A stretch of DNA of 34,347 bases from Chara braunii (GCA_003427395.1 BFEA01000402.1:214571-248917); one strand, 5' to 3'. Positions 1 to 12,340 are shown, counted from the stretch's first letter. Program-made: numbers and translations. The notes: generated by a model not told the origin, from the letters alone.

Positions 1-162
1 TTGTTGATATATTTGTTGTTGTTTTTTTTTCAACGGGTTTCTTCTGCAACCAAACACCTAACCCAATTGCCCAACCGTCCAACCATGCAACCACCCGAGT
101 AGTGATTAATCGTACCACCCACTCTAATTTCATTGTTGATATATTCGTTGTTGTTTTTTTTC
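1..162 (+). repeat. Direct repeat, two 30-base copies 132 bases apart
   Basis: Bases 1-30 and 133-162 both read TTGTTGATATAT then T or C, GTTGTTG and a T run. They differ at one internal position and at the last base. The second copy ends directly before the ATG at 163. The repeat may extend left of the window. It could be the end of a larger tandem duplication or a duplicated leader; the sequence does not decide. Confidence 0.6.
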
Positions 163-1586
163 ATGGCGGTCTTTGCAGATCGACAAGCATCTGGTGAGAG
201 GAATCCGATGGTGGACGAACATGCTGAAGGAGGCATTGACGGATTATCACAGCGCGATTTGCAGAACAGGCTATATGATGATAGATTCAATGATCCTGTC
301 ATTCGATCTGAACTGGAGGAGGACTCAGTGAAAAATGTGCCGAATGGTACGAATACAACGTAGCAACTTTGCTTCACAACAAAAAACAACTATCTAATGA
401 AGCTCGGCCTGTAGTTCGGTATGATGTTCCAGGTAAGGTTCCGAGTGATTATGCGGTGAGAAGGGCGTGTGGTCGGAACCTCACGGAAAATGAAGGCCTT
501 CGATGGACCCAGGAGGAGTTGTTGCAAATGTTGAAGAAGAAGGAGGAGGAAGTGAAGATGTTGAGGAATGTCTTTCATTGTGTGGAGTTGAATGCACAGG
601 TGGTGCTTGAAAGTTTCCTTGCAGGGAAACGAAGTGAACATGTGATAGATTCCTCCGTGTCCGACTCTTTGGACGTGAAGAAGGAGGTGCAAAGTAGTGA
701 AGATATGGAAAGAGAATTTCAAACTCTGATTCAATCATCGGTCAAAAATGATTTGTTGGATCAACTTTCGGAACTTAGTAATAGAGTTGACACACACCTG
801 TTGCAAGAGTGTCAGAGTTTACGTCGGCGACAAGAAGAAGCGGAGATTGCAATGAGAAAAATGTTGTTGGCTGGTGCATTGCCGTCCATTGATCCTTCTT
901 TTGCCTCCAACCTATTTGGAATTCCATCGAGTGCGACTTTGGAAGGTCTTCCAAAATCGTCTCTGATTGCAATGTTACGGTCACTGCAAAGTCTTGGTTC
1001 GGAATTGATACACATGAATGCGTTTTTAGAGGTGCAAAGTGCGATGAAGTTTTCAGTCAGTGATGGTCAATTGAATAGTACGGTTATGTTGCTTGGAGAT
1101 TTATACAAGCAGACACACGATGCATTGATGGATTCAATGTCCAGGGACAATTTTTCCGAGCTAATGGGCGATGGATTGGGGAATGGGATGCTGCGATGTT
1201 ACAAGGAGCAGTTATACATGATGAGAGTTTTGTTGGTCAATATCATTCGTACGTACTCGCTAATGGGATTTATAAAGGATATGGAGAATGTGAAACGAGA
1301 ATTGAATGCTTTGGCAAGCATTAATAAGCAACATGAGACGAGATTGCATGAGTTGGTGCGTGCGTTAGTCGAAGTGCTAAGGCGTCGATGTCCCCGTTGT
1401 GGCCGTATGGGTCATTATGCAAAAAGGGACTACAAAAAGGTGAATGATTTGATGGTTGTTCGACCTGGCTCTGATCACAACACAAATCTTTATGCTTTAG
1501 GAAACGTTGTTGTTGACGAGCATCAACAGTTAGCAATGGAAGAAAGGAGAAGGCAACTTCGCGAGGATAATGATGTACACGAGTAG
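163..1586 (+). pseudogene. Coiled-coil protein with zinc-knuckle-like motif, frameshifted
   Basis: The frame from ATG 163 runs to a stop at 361. A second frame, open from 312, runs to 1586. They join naturally at the A5 run at 331-335, so one protein of about 470 residues with a single frameshift is the simplest reading; an intron or recoding is possible. The middle is rich in Glu, Lys, Leu and Gln and looks coiled-coil. Near the C-terminus (1389-1430) is CPRCGRMGHYAKRD, which fits CX2CX4HX4C except that the fourth ligand is Asp. Zinc knuckles bind nucleic acid in Gag-like and RNA-binding proteins, so a transposon-associated nucleic-acid-binding role is an inference. No protease or polymerase follows. 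I do not recognise the family. Confidence 0.5.
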
Positions 1587-3660
1587 TGAAAAAAGCAGAA
1601 TAGAGAATAAAGACATAGACTGGAATAGTATTGAAGAAGTTCAGTTCTTCGATTCTTAGTTCCCTGTCTTTCTCTATCTTTACATCTCTTTCTAACTTTC
1701 CCTCCTCTCTCTCTCTTTCTCTCTCTGCTTCTCCGTCTATGTATGCATCTTCGTTTTCTTCAGTTCGTTGGGTAGGATAACTATAAGAATGTTTTGCTTC
1801 AAATAATATTGATAATGATTTTTTAAAAAATTTATAAAAAAACATTTAAATTTGATTTTTTTTGTCGGTTGCTCTTCCATTGAATTCGACTCTTTATGTT
1901 TGTTTTTCCATCTCTTTGTCCTTTTTGTTTTATATCTCTCTTTTGAATTCGACTCTTTCAATTTGGATCCTTCTTTTATGTTTTTTGTTTTGATTTTAAA
2001 GTTTTTTTTTTCTTTCCGTTATGACATTATCTTTCCCAAATATGATAGACATTATGAGAAACTATTATTACTATATTAAAACCGAATCTACGTTTTTGTT
2101 GCTAACGTTGTTGAAATTTTGTTTCTTCATGTTATATGGTTTTCAGTATGTGGTCTTATATTATTCTACTTATTGGTATAAAAAAAAAAAAAAAAAAGAC
2201 CGACAGGTGAGTATACTTCAAGAAATATTGAGCCGAAAAAAAAAAAGTTTTCAAATAATATCTGATGCCCCCTTCACACCCCCCCCCCCCCCCCAAAAAA
2301 AAAATAAAAAATGCGAATATGGTATGTTACGAAAACGTGATTTAATGGAGATTCGTTAAAGAAAAGCATCGATAGTTAAAATAAAAAAACAAAACAACAA
2401 CAACATACATTCAGCATCTTCGATTACATATTGTCGAAGGAAAGAAAAGCATGGTTATTCGAAAACAAGGTACATATAATTATGTTTCATTCCACGCTGA
2501 AAACATTAAGCCGCTTAGATGAAGGAAAGTAAATAATATTGGGAGGGTTGGGTCGCACTGTGTAATGTAAGGAATATCGGAGAAGGAACCCGTCCGATAA
2601 TAAATAATGAAAGTAACAATAAACGTAACCTTTCTCCCAAGGCACCCATGCTATCCCGAACAACCTCCTCTCATGTAAGCCTGTTCTAAAAAATCATGTT
2701 TTTTACCCCCTTTGCTCCTATTTCGTCTAAGTTACCCAAACAAGGGAGGAGAGGAATGGTGAGGTCATCAACAGTTTGACCGACCTCAATCGCTAGGAAT
2801 GGCTCTTCCTGGAACCACGACCTTCGAGGCTGGCTGGGGAGAGGTGTGGTACGCCGCATAGACCCATTTATGGGGGTGGTGCAATGTTGTTGTAATAGAG
2901 CCAACGCCTACTTCTGAGATCCAGGCCTCGTGTCTGGGCGAGGAGGACGGGTGCCACAGACTACATTCTAACGGTTGGGACTCGGGCAGGTTGGGGACGA
3001 CATTTACCCTTCTTCGATTTTTTTGTGAACGGTGACTGACTTAGAATACCCAAGGCTGGCCGCAAGTAGGAGCCGCCTCTCCCGAATGCGATTGAAGTCA
3101 AAAGAAACTCAATTCCCAATCACAAACTTATACGAACAGGAAAGTGAGCCCCGTCGAGGAATGACAAAGGGTAAACGTGGATAAATGAGGTACGTATGAC
3201 TGGATCCCATGGGGCCCTGAAAAGACTAAGGGGCGTATACGGAAAAAAAAAACATCTGAAAAATAAATTATCATTTTTTTTACGAACACATAAAAAAAAA
3301 TACAACGCACAGATAAAATAGAAAAAATACAATTGGTCATCAATTGCTTAACCTTCATTCCCCTTGACATAAACATTTTAAAAAAAGAAAACAAAATAAA
3401 GAGCATCAACTCAACTTTTTCCTCCGTTCGTTTTTCGTTTTGTGTTTTGCCAACTTCGTTTATCCTTTTACTATATTTTTTCTTTTTTTAAATGCTTTGC
3501 CCTATATTTTTTTTATTACTACCATAATTACATCTGTACACAAACATTCTGGATATATATCATCCTGCTGATATTTAGATCTTCCATATTTCTCATAACC
3601 TTTGATTTTTACGTTATAATTTTACGTTATAGTCGCCTAGGAAGAGACGCATGAACGCCC
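1587..3660. other. AT-rich non-coding stretch with homopolymers
   Basis: No supported gene. It contains a CT-rich tract near 1670-1740, T-rich DNA at 1850-2010, a poly-A run near 2180-2197, a C run near 2280-2294 followed by A, and AT-rich DNA again at 3240-3620. The part at about 2640-3110 has higher GC and no long ORF; I see no tRNA or rRNA in it. The Helitron 5' end (TC after a host A) should lie here or further left, but I could not identify it. Confidence 0.5.
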
Positions 3661-3666
3661 GTTCAC

Positions 3667-5448
3667 ATGGCAGGGGATGAAAGCATAGATAAGGATTCAC
3701 TGGACATTAATTTGTTTGCCGCTCCGAACTCTCCTTTGTCTGCCGACAAGTCCTCGCACGTTCCATGGAAGCGTCGAAGACGCGTTCGGCGTTGTGAAAG
3801 ACCGGTTATCGCTCCTTTGTTGTCTTCTCCAATAATACCTAGCTGCGATAACTCTCATGTCATTGATTCCGCTCGACTTGATTTCCCTTCAGTATAAAAT
3901 CTTTCTTTTTCGGTGAATGATGGCTTGGGATTGCGTGTACGTTCGGATATTACTCACTGTCCCTTTATGACTGAAACACGGGTATCATCAAAAGATGAAC
4001 ACCGCAAACGTGGTCGGCCGCCTTCCCAGAGTCGGCGGACTCGAAGGTCTTTACTACAACCGCTAGGTGCTGTGGGTGATGTGACTACTGACGGAAGGGG
4101 CAAACAACCGATGATAACTCCTGATCGCAGGCTTGATTTTTCTGTGGAAGAACAATGTAGTGATAGATCTTTGTCTTTCCAACAAACAATTCCATTGTCG
4201 AATGGTATCGCAAGCCCTCAGTTTTTTGTCCGTAGGAGTCAAGAAAATGTTGATGTTGGTACGAGTGAAATTCGTTGCCAAGGAAACCTGCCTATCACCT
4301 TGCGTAGTGCACAACCTGATGAAAATTTTACGCATGATGCAGTCCGTACAAATTTTGTTCGTACGATCGAAACAATTTTTTCAGTTCATGATTCTTCCTT
4401 TCATTCGCCACATGTAGATAAGAGTTCGTCGTCCACATTCGTAGAAGATGTGAGGCGAAGATGAGTGCAACTTGATCTTTATCCTTCCATCGGAACTGCT
4501 CATGCACAGACATGCTCTTCTCTCGGAAACTTGCCAAATTCCCCGAACGCAATGGTGAGGAAGTTTGTTGGATTTCATAATCGTCAAAGGAGATCGGCAA
4601 TATTGAAACCGATTCGTTCAGGTCGGAACAGACGATATCGTATGTTGTGCCTTCGGGCACTGCTCACCGGTAAAGTCGCGCGTCGTTTGAACCTTGGATC
4701 GTCATCGTCCGTACGTCGGCCTGTCTTCCCCGATTTCAATGCACATGCGGTAGTTGTTGAAAGTACAGTGGCCGGTGGCGGTGGAACAGAACAAGTGCAT
4801 ACGATGAATGGCGATGAACCGAGGTCTACATCGTATGGAATTTCCACTCGAAAGAAAAAGCTCCAAATACGGGCAAGCTATCACGTTAAACGTATGCGTG
4901 CATTGAGAGTCGCGATTAAGAATCACAGAAGGAAATACGATATCGATGCTCTCAAACGTTTTTTGCGGGGTGTGAGGCAAAGTTTGGCTCCTGTAAATAT
5001 CCTTCGAGAGATTCGAGCAACCGCCTCCGGCCAGTCGAGGGATGCATCTTCTTCTTCGAAGGAGACGCATCGTCATTGTTCTCAACCGATGCAATATCGA
5101 AGTATGTCAGGGAGAGCGAAGCAGTCGCACAATTCGTTTGTTGTGATTCAAAATTCAATGAACAGTCAGGAACATGGTGAGCCGAATAATCAGGATGAGG
5201 AAGTGAATGATTTGGATGATGATCCGCCTGCTGATATGAATGCACTCTCGTCCGTACTCGTGGCAACACCGTATGCAGCGGTTGAGAACACCGTGGCTGG
5301 TGTTGCGAATGCTAACACGGTTCAAGCGTTCGACATTGGTGGTCGAGAACCGAGCAGGTATTGTGGTGCAAAGTTGTGGAATCATGAAAAAAATTGGACA
5401 AAAATATGTTGCAGAAAAGGTACGATAAATTGTCCTCTGTGGGAATGA
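3667..5448 (+). pseudogene. Helitron Rep/helicase, N-terminal region with Cys-rich motif
   Basis: One frame from ATG 3667, interrupted by TAA (3895) and TGA (4462) and reaching TGA (5446). It is strongly basic, with WKRRRRVRR near the start (possible nuclear-localisation signal) and further Arg/Lys-rich stretches after 4590. At about 5353-5445 it has YCGAKLW followed by CC and CPLW. Helitron proteins usually carry a Cys pair, GA, W and a later CC here, thought to bind DNA. The first Cys of the usual CxxC is Ser in this copy. The frame continues past the TGA at 5446 with Helitron-like sequence, so that stop is internal. N-terminal length varies greatly in the family, so the true start is uncertain. 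Confidence 0.75.
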
Positions 5449-6568
5449 CCTCGAGAAGGGTCCCCGAAGCATGAGATTCTTTCTATTTGGACGTCTCAGA
5501 CTCCCGAAGGCCGATTCGTTCGAAACAATGCGAGGATAATCAATAACACTTTATCTCTCGCATCCTCGCGGTTGAAGCAACCGAGCGATGGCGTTCAGGG
5601 ATTCCTGGGCTAACTTCGGGCTCAGGGTCCGATCTATCATCGTGTCAGTGCGTTGGCTGTGGGGGAAGGGGGACGTCCTCGGTTTGCAAAACTTTACTTG
5701 CACGATCCTCACCGTTTGGATTATGCGATTGATCAAAGAGTGGATTTCCTTAATTTGCCTGCACACACGTCTGATGTCGAACTTCACCGAATGAGACGAC
5801 TGTTAAAAAGGTTTCACGAGTTGCTACAACAGTGTAACAACTACGTGAAGGACTTCATGACCATTGTCGACCTTCCACCGGGAGCGTTGAATGGAAGGAA
5901 GTTGGTCATAAATCCGGATGCGATGCCCGCGGAGGAACATCGGAGGTGTTACAACCGTCCGACGGGCCTACAGGAGGTCTGCATTCTCATGGCAGATGAC
6001 CTTCTTCCTCGTGAGCTTGAGATTCGTTTCCGTGCTCCTCTTCCGGGTGAGCGGGCAACAATTGTCGTTCCGGAGTGTTCCCGAACGCACGACTGTTTGA
6101 GGTTTGTTTTGCTTATCCTAGAAGGAATTGATAGTTGGTCTTTCCGCTGTGCCTTGGAAGCTGGATGGCCGTCAGGGCTCAGTGCAAAGGAGTACTATGC
6201 GTTTCACCTGCACGAACGCAATGGTGAAAGGCCTTGTCTCCTTTATGCGGCACGTCTTTTCCACTAGTTTTGTTGCATGGCTTACGCTAAGGTTGAATCC
6301 CTTCGCTTGAAATGGGTAAGATTCCATCAGAAAGACTTGGGGTCAGAATATTATCAGGACCTGCGAGACGTTGTGCAACAAAATCAGCACGGTGATGGTA
6401 TCGGGACAAAAATACTTCTGCCCTCCACCTTCACTGGGGGACCACTGTATATGACCGAAATATATCATGACAGCATGGCAATCGTGAGGCAGTTTCGAAA
6501 ACCCGATCTTTTTATCACTATGACGTGTAACACAAACTGGCCGGAGATCCAACATCCAACAAGCCCTC
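5449..6568 (+). pseudogene. Helitron-like N domain, broken
   Basis: This continues the same frame. TAA at 5611 and TAG at 6265 interrupt it. Recognisable blocks are GPIYHR, PRFAKLYLHDP, YNRPTG, YAFHLHERN, AYAKVE, RFHQKDLG, LPSTFTGGPLYM and KPDLFITMTCNTNWPEI, all typical of the domain preceding the Rep nuclease in eukaryotic Helitrons. The TAG at 6265 falls in the LFHxF block where the family usually has Gln, consistent with a single C-to-T change from CAG. Between about 6545 and 6568 the frame changes from +1 to +2, just before the LPGQ..TDRP block. Confidence 0.85.
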
Positions 6569-7843
6569 TTGCCGGGTCAGTGTGCAACCGACAGGCCTTA
6601 TCTTCTTGCCCGACTGTTCAAAGGTTATCTCACCCAGCTCATTGATGAGATTAAGAAAAAACGGATCTTTGGGAGAGTCGATGGACTGTTATATGTGGTG
6701 GAGTTCCAAAAAAGGGGTCTGCCGCATGCACACATATTGGTTATCTTGCATCCGGATGATCAAATCCGTGATCCAGATGTTTTTGACAACGTAGTGTGTG
6801 CAGAGATTCCGCCTGAAGGGGAATTGAGAGGAAGGGTTGTCAAATTCATGTTGCACGGCATTTGCGGTGAGGACAAACATGATGCTTCGTGTACCGAGAA
6901 CGGGAAGTGCACGAAAGGGTTTCCAAAAGAATTCATTTCCACGACAACCTTCAAAGATGAACAAACTTATCCTTCTTACAGGAGAAGAAAACCAAGTGAC
7001 GGTGGTTTCACGGTCATTCAAAATCACGTTGTTTATGACAATCATCGAGTGGTCCCGTATAAACCGTACTTGCTGAAGAGGTTTTATTGCCACATCAATG
7101 TCGAATGTTATGCTAACATCAAGGCGTGCAAGTATGTGTATAAGTACGTGTATAAAGGGTGTGATCGTGCCATGATTTGCGAACAAGATAATGATGCACC
7201 TGTCGATGAAGTCAAATCCTATCAAGATATGCGTGTTGTTGGTGCATGTGAGACATGCTGGCGTCTGTTTGAGTTCGACCTTGCGGAACATTGGCCCGCA
7301 GTCGGAAGATTGCCCGTGCATATTAAGAACATGCAAAAAGTGGTGTTCGAACCGGGCATGGAAGATGATGTTCTTTCGTGGGAACCGCCGACCACAAAAT
7401 TGACGGCATGAATGGATCACAACTCTTTGAACGCACATGTTCCTAAACACGAACTCCCTTTGTATCCTCACATTATTAAAACTCATGTGTGGGATAATCA
7501 ACATAAGGTGTGGAACAGAAGAAAGATATCTCGATTGCAACATGCCAGGGTCACGGACGGCGAACGCTTTTATCTCCGTGTGTTGCTACACCATGAGCAC
7601 TCTCGTGGAGCACGCTCTTTTGCAGAAAATCATACCGTGGATGGAATCGAATACAATTCGTTTCGATCGGTGTGTCTTCGATTAAGATTTTTGCAAACCG
7701 ATGATGCATATAATCAACGTATAGAGACGGTCGCACTCCATTATATGCCTACAGAGGTTCGTAAAGTGTTCGCTATGCTCTGCTGTTTGGCCCGGTCAAC
7801 GATCCTGTTCAATTCTTTGAACGGCATTGAGACAAATGTGTGA
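6569..7843 (+). pseudogene. Helitron Rep (HUH nuclease) domain
   Basis: The HUH motif is in RGLPHAHIL, with His codons at 6725 and 6731. The catalytic tyrosine motif is in KYVYKYVYKG, with Tyr codons at 7133, 7139, 7145 and 7151. In Helitrons these residues nick the DNA strand and join to it during rolling-circle transposition. Both motifs are intact. The frame (+2) is cut by TGA at 7409, inside the block KLTAxMDHN, where the family normally has Trp. Coding continues (THVWDNQHKVWNRR, YLRVLLHH, TVDGIEYNSF) to about 7835, where the frame shifts again. Confidence 0.9.
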
Positions 7844-9464
7844 TGATTTTCAGTATCGTTCGGGCTCTCTAATTCTTCCTCCGATTGTTTTGCAATGTTT
7901 GGTGCTCTTTGATCTTGACCGTATCTTACACGAGTCTGGCAAAAACATTCGTCTGTTCGGTCTTTATTATCCGTCCCCTGATAGAGAAATGGTTGTCGAC
8001 GACATAAACAGGCATTAGGAGAACAGGACTATGTCGTCGATTATAAATAACGAGCTGTCGTATGATCCGATTGAGATGCGAACTAGATTTGAGTCTAATT
8101 TTTGACGTCTTCGACCACGCCAAAGAGTGCTCGTGCAACGAGTTGTTCGGGCCGTGGAAGAGAAACAACCGTTTTATGCTTTTGTAGATGCGCCGACAGG
8201 AACAGGAAAGACTTTTTGCATAGAAACGATTTTGGCGGGGATCAGGTCGCGTAATGGTATTGGACTCGCTGTGGCGTCCAGTGGGATAGCGGCGACTCTT
8301 TTGACCGGTGGTCGAACATTTCACTCACGATTTCGAGCACCTTTGAAACCTGATAACACGCGTCCCTTCAATATTTCGAAACAGGGTGATCTTGCCGAAC
8401 TTATCCGCCGTGCCGACTTTGATCGTTTGGGATGAGGCTCCGATGAGTAACAAGTTCCACTTGGAAGCTCTTGACATTACGCTTCGAGATTTTTGTAGTA
8501 GTAACCTCCCGTTTGGAGGAAAGGTTTTGCTTCTTTCTGGGGAATTTCGACAGGTCTTGCCCGTTGTGAAGCACGGGTCTCGAGCGCAGCAAATTGATGC
8601 CTCTATTAAAATGTCTTCTTTGTGAAAACTCTTTGAGGTCCATTGTCTGACTGAGAATATGCGGATCTTAAGCTTAGGGGATGATCCAATGACGCGAATG
8701 TATGACGTGTTTTTGATGCGTATTGGGAATGGGGATCATATTCGTTTTCTACCTAATGAACCTGCCGCGGTCAAACTGGCGCGTGAGATTTGTACTGATA
8801 AACGTATTCGTGATTTGATTTCGTGGACGTTTTGACGATGTGTGTGAACACGTTGGGGATGCTGACTATTTTTATGCTCGATTGATTCTTTGCGCTACCA
8901 ATGATGATGCGGAGTGTGTTAACGACATGGTTCTGAACGATTTCCCCGGCGAGATGCGTGAAAGTTATAGTGTTGATTACCCTGCTTCTGATGATCACGA
9001 ACTTGTTATCCAACATGAGTTCTTAAATTCTCTCAATGAGTCTGGTCTTCTGCCTCACAAACTGCGCTTGAAAATTTGTGCGCCTTTGATGTTGTTGTGC
9101 AATTTGTCGCCCAAACAAGGACTTTGCAATGACACAAGGTTAATTCTTAAAAAGATTGTTAATGATGATTTGTTGGAAGTGAACATAATGTGTACCGATG
9201 AAACGACACTGATCTTCAAAATCGATTTAACAAGTGATGGTGAAACCACGGGGTTTAAATGGAGTAGGAGGCACTTCCCCACCCGTTTTGCGTTTGCCGC
9301 GACCATTAACAAGTTGCAAGGACAAATTGTCTCTCGTGTCGGGGTTTGGTTGCGCAAACCTATTTTTGCGCATGGCCAATTATATGTTGCTTTGTCGCTC
9401 GTTGGTCATCCCAACAAAAACGTCCATCACAAAGAATATCGTTTATTATGAACTTTTGCAATGA
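7827..9464 (+). pseudogene. Helitron Pif1-type DNA helicase domain
   Basis: Superfamily 1B helicase motifs occur in order: Walker A GTGKT (8199-8213), Walker B VWDEAP (8425-8442), GEFRQ (8539-8553, usually GDFRQ), LTENMR near 8650, TINKLQGQ (9302-9325), then HGQLYVALS. It would unwind DNA with ATP during rolling-circle transposition. In-frame stops are TAG 8016, TGA 8103 and TGA 8623; the last is in KMSSLxKLFEV, where the family usually has Trp. Frame changes occur near 8415, 8800-8825 and the A5 run near 9414-9420. The natural end is probably TGA 9462-9464 after YYELLQ. This copy cannot make a working protein with the standard code. Confidence 0.88.
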
Positions 9465-9643
9465 TTTCTTCTCCTTGGTCGTATATATCTCTTTCGGACG
9501 AGTTGCCAGGACATGCGCGTCACTCTGAACTGCACCATACCTATAGGACACGCACTCAAACGAAAAAGAGGAAACAAACCATCAATAGCAATACAACTGA
9601 TGGTGTTGTGAATGTTACATCTAGATAACAAGGGGCTCAGTGA

Positions 9644-11487
9644 AGGCGATCAAGGAAGAGCAAAAAACAAGATACATCGGATAATGAAAATGAACATACT
9701 TGTGACCATGATATTGTGCGCGATGGAGTTGAAGGTGCCCATCAACAAGGGAGCACCTTCGACAATGCTAAAAAAATGCATGTTGACTTTTATGACGATG
9801 GTTATGATCGGCGTGACAAATCTGTGCCTAATTTTTTATTGGGTTTGACCGGTATGTCTCTGCTCGATGATGACGAAGATGATAGCGATACGAGTGATTC
9901 TCAAGCGATTGATTCTACAGCCAAGCGTAATGATGTTCCTCAGGAAAACAATCTTGTGGGTTCAACTCCAATCGGTGAGCTGACCCTCCGAAATCATCAG
10001 ATGGAGGGAAAAAATGCTCACTGTCAAACTCCATTCGGAGTTCGTGACAAGTTGGAACAACTCCATTCTGAGGTGTTGGGAGATGAATTTGTCACTCATG
10101 GAGTTGTTGGAGATGTGTGTGTTCGTGATTCATTTTCGCTATCCCAACGCTCTGCACAAAGAAAGAAATCATCCATCGTTCCGACAACTACAGTTCATAT
10201 GCATGCGAGTTCAGCAATTAACACAACTAATAATATGTGTTCAACTGGAATGCTCGAGCGTGCGTTCGCTACGAATAGAGAGGAAAGACAACCGCTTGTT
10301 AGTGAAACGGCAACTCAGGTTTTGAGAGCGCTGGATGACATCTATACAAATGAACTTGCACCTCTTCTGTTTCGTGGACCACTCCCTAGACGTTCGCAGG
10401 TTCATGATTCGTGTTCGGAATCTCAACACAGCCAACGTGAAAGAGATGTTTGCACCACATCACAACCACAAAATTTTTCAACTGTTATTGTGGTGCCTCA
10501 TGATAAGGGTGCACCCACATTCGACACTCCGAATCCGCGCGCTTACCTTGGCAAATGGTTCGACGATGCGAAGAAGGTTGGCCTGCAAAAAGTCTTGACT
10601 GAGGTGCTTTTTGAAATGTTTGTCCAAACTGCGAGCGTTGCAAAGGATGAAAATATATGGAAAAAGTTTTTGGACTGGGAAAGAAGCAAACTCACAGATA
10701 TGCGGTTGGAACGAAAATCCCTTGAGACTCTTCCTCAAACCCATTGAATGTTTCAGATTTGGAGGCTTCTTGGATATTACAATCCCTTTTGCAGGACGAG
10801 TTCATTGCTCTCTCTAATGAGGAGATCGCTACGATGACGTTTGATCTGCCATATTGTCCGACAGAAGGGTCTATTCCTCAACCTTTTTTTAGATATGCAC
10901 GGATACAACGCCTTTTAAAAAGGATTCCTCTGATGGTTCCTTCTTCCGCTCCTCATTCCGCTCCGGTCCGTAGACTCCCCCTTCCAGCAGCATTTCCTCC
11001 AACTTTTCAACGTCTTCCTGATTATGTTACCCCATTCACTATGTCAACGCCGATTGTCACTACTTCTGTTGTTGTTTCTGCTTCGCCTGCCGCTACGGCT
11101 ACTCCATCTCCTTTCGGTTGTATTGCGTCCGCTCCCACGCCGTCGACAGACCATCTCCATGTCTATACAGGACCCTTGGAACAACCAAGTTCTTCTAATT
11201 TTAACATTGCGATCTATGACTCTCTTGAATCTATTGGTCCCAAAAAGACACTTGCACACCTGTCCTATCTTGACAGTTCTCGCAGGGTAGAAGATATTGT
11301 GGAAGTTGCAGCACATTTGAATACGAACATGAACACTTGGAGATGTGTGGATGTTGCCATTCATCTCGATTACAATCGACAAAAACAGACTCGATTCGAA
11401 ACTTTTGAGGGGTATCGTCGCAAAGTGTTGCAACAAGTTTCTATTCGTGAGCTGCTGCAAGAGTACCGTTCCAATGAAGGAAGTTGA
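9644..11487 (+). pseudogene. Unidentified ORF downstream of the Helitron helicase
   Basis: A frame open from 9644 reaches TGA at 10747. A second frame, open from 10726, continues to 11487, so one frameshift near 10726-10745 would give a single product of about 600 residues. The first part is acidic (DDDEDDSDTSDS near 9870). The middle is rich in Ser, Thr and Gln, and a compact segment near 10510-10740 has YLGKWFDDAKKVGLQKV. The second part has a Pro/Ser/Thr-rich linker (about 10930-11160) and a helical C-terminus. It lies inside the Helitron on the same strand and before its 3' end, so it is either an element-encoded accessory gene or a captured host gene. No known domain is recognised and the start codon is uncertain. 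Confidence 0.5.
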
Positions 11488-11650
11488 TATCTCTACTAAG
11501 AGAGATAGGAAGAGAGAGATGTTGATTGGGTTGTCGTTCATACGTTGCCTGAATCATAATTTTGTTGATGGTCAACTTTTCTTTCGGTTAAGTAATTACC
11601 GTTATAAGACATATATAAAAAGAGAGAGAAATAAAGGCATCCAGAGGAAG

Positions 11651-11712
11651 GGGGGGGGGAGGGGGGACATATAGAGAGATAGCGATAGAGAGATAGCGAT
11701 AGATAGATAGAT

Positions 11713-11797
<85 letters not shown>

Positions 11798-11806
11798 GAG
11801 AGAGGA
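11651..11806 (+). repeat. Compound G-run / GATA / GA / GACA microsatellite
   Basis: A run of G broken by one A (about 11650-11667) is followed by AGAGATAGCGAT and GATA repeats, a long GA dinucleotide array, then GACA tetranucleotides and GA again. The long minus-strand ORFs of Leu and Ser here are repeat translations, not genes. Confidence 0.9.
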
Positions 11807-11959
11807 AAACAATCTGGCCTTAACATTATTATGTTTTTTTAAGTCAAGCTGGATTCAATTACGCGATAATTATGCGTTGACCATAGTGTGGGCACTTCCT
11901 CAGTTTAATCGAATGAATAATGTCGATATTAAACTTCTTTTTTTTAATGTTCCTGTTGG

Positions 11960-12033
11960 CCTTTCTTTGTTGTTTGCTCTTTCATTAGTGCTCTCTCTCT
12001 CTCTTGATTTGTATCTCTTTTTATCTCTCTATA

Positions 12034-12097
<64 letters not shown>

Positions 12098-12290
12098 CCT
12101 TTCTTTTTGTCTCTCTTTGTTTGCGCCTGTGTCTCCTCGCCCTTTCTCTTATTTTGTTTTGTTGGATTTATCGATTTGTCACTTTCTTCAATTCCTCACT
12201 TTCTTTGCTCTTTTCTTGGTGCTCTCTCCCTCTCTTGATTGTTTGTTTGAGTTTATGCAAGTGCTTTGTGTCAGGTTGCCTACACCATTT
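11960..12290 (+). repeat. CT-rich Helitron tail with (CT)n and an internal duplication
   Basis: The pure CT array is at about 12036-12091. A block around 11966-12010 (TTTGCTCTTTCATTAGTGCTC then CT and TTGATT) recurs around 12199-12241 with several differences. Together with the duplicated 3' end downstream, this suggests that the Helitron tail was duplicated or that two related copies are joined head to tail. No coding potential beyond repeat translation. Confidence 0.6.
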
Positions 12291-12299
12291 CTTACTTTT

Positions 12300-12340
12300 G
12301 CGGGCATTGCGCGCACCACCCCCACCCTGGGCGCTAAGTT
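12300..12340 (+). mobile_element. Degenerate second copy of the Helitron 3' end
   Basis: GCGGGCATTGCGCGCACCAC and the following bases to GGGCGCTAAG align without gaps, over about 36 bases, to the intact end at 12559-12595. The intact CTAG terminus is lost. It most likely marks an older related Helitron end or a tail duplication. Confidence 0.6.

Noticed and set aside
6689-7543. 284-residue minus-strand ORF
   Set aside because: It is a shadow of the Helitron Rep domain, whose HUH and Tyr motifs on the + strand are unambiguous.
3667-9464. Genome-wide UGA=Trp code as the explanation of Helitron stops
   Set aside because: TAA and TAG stops and at least five frameshifts occur in the same gene, so ordinary decay explains it; kept only as a testable idea for the minus-strand cluster.
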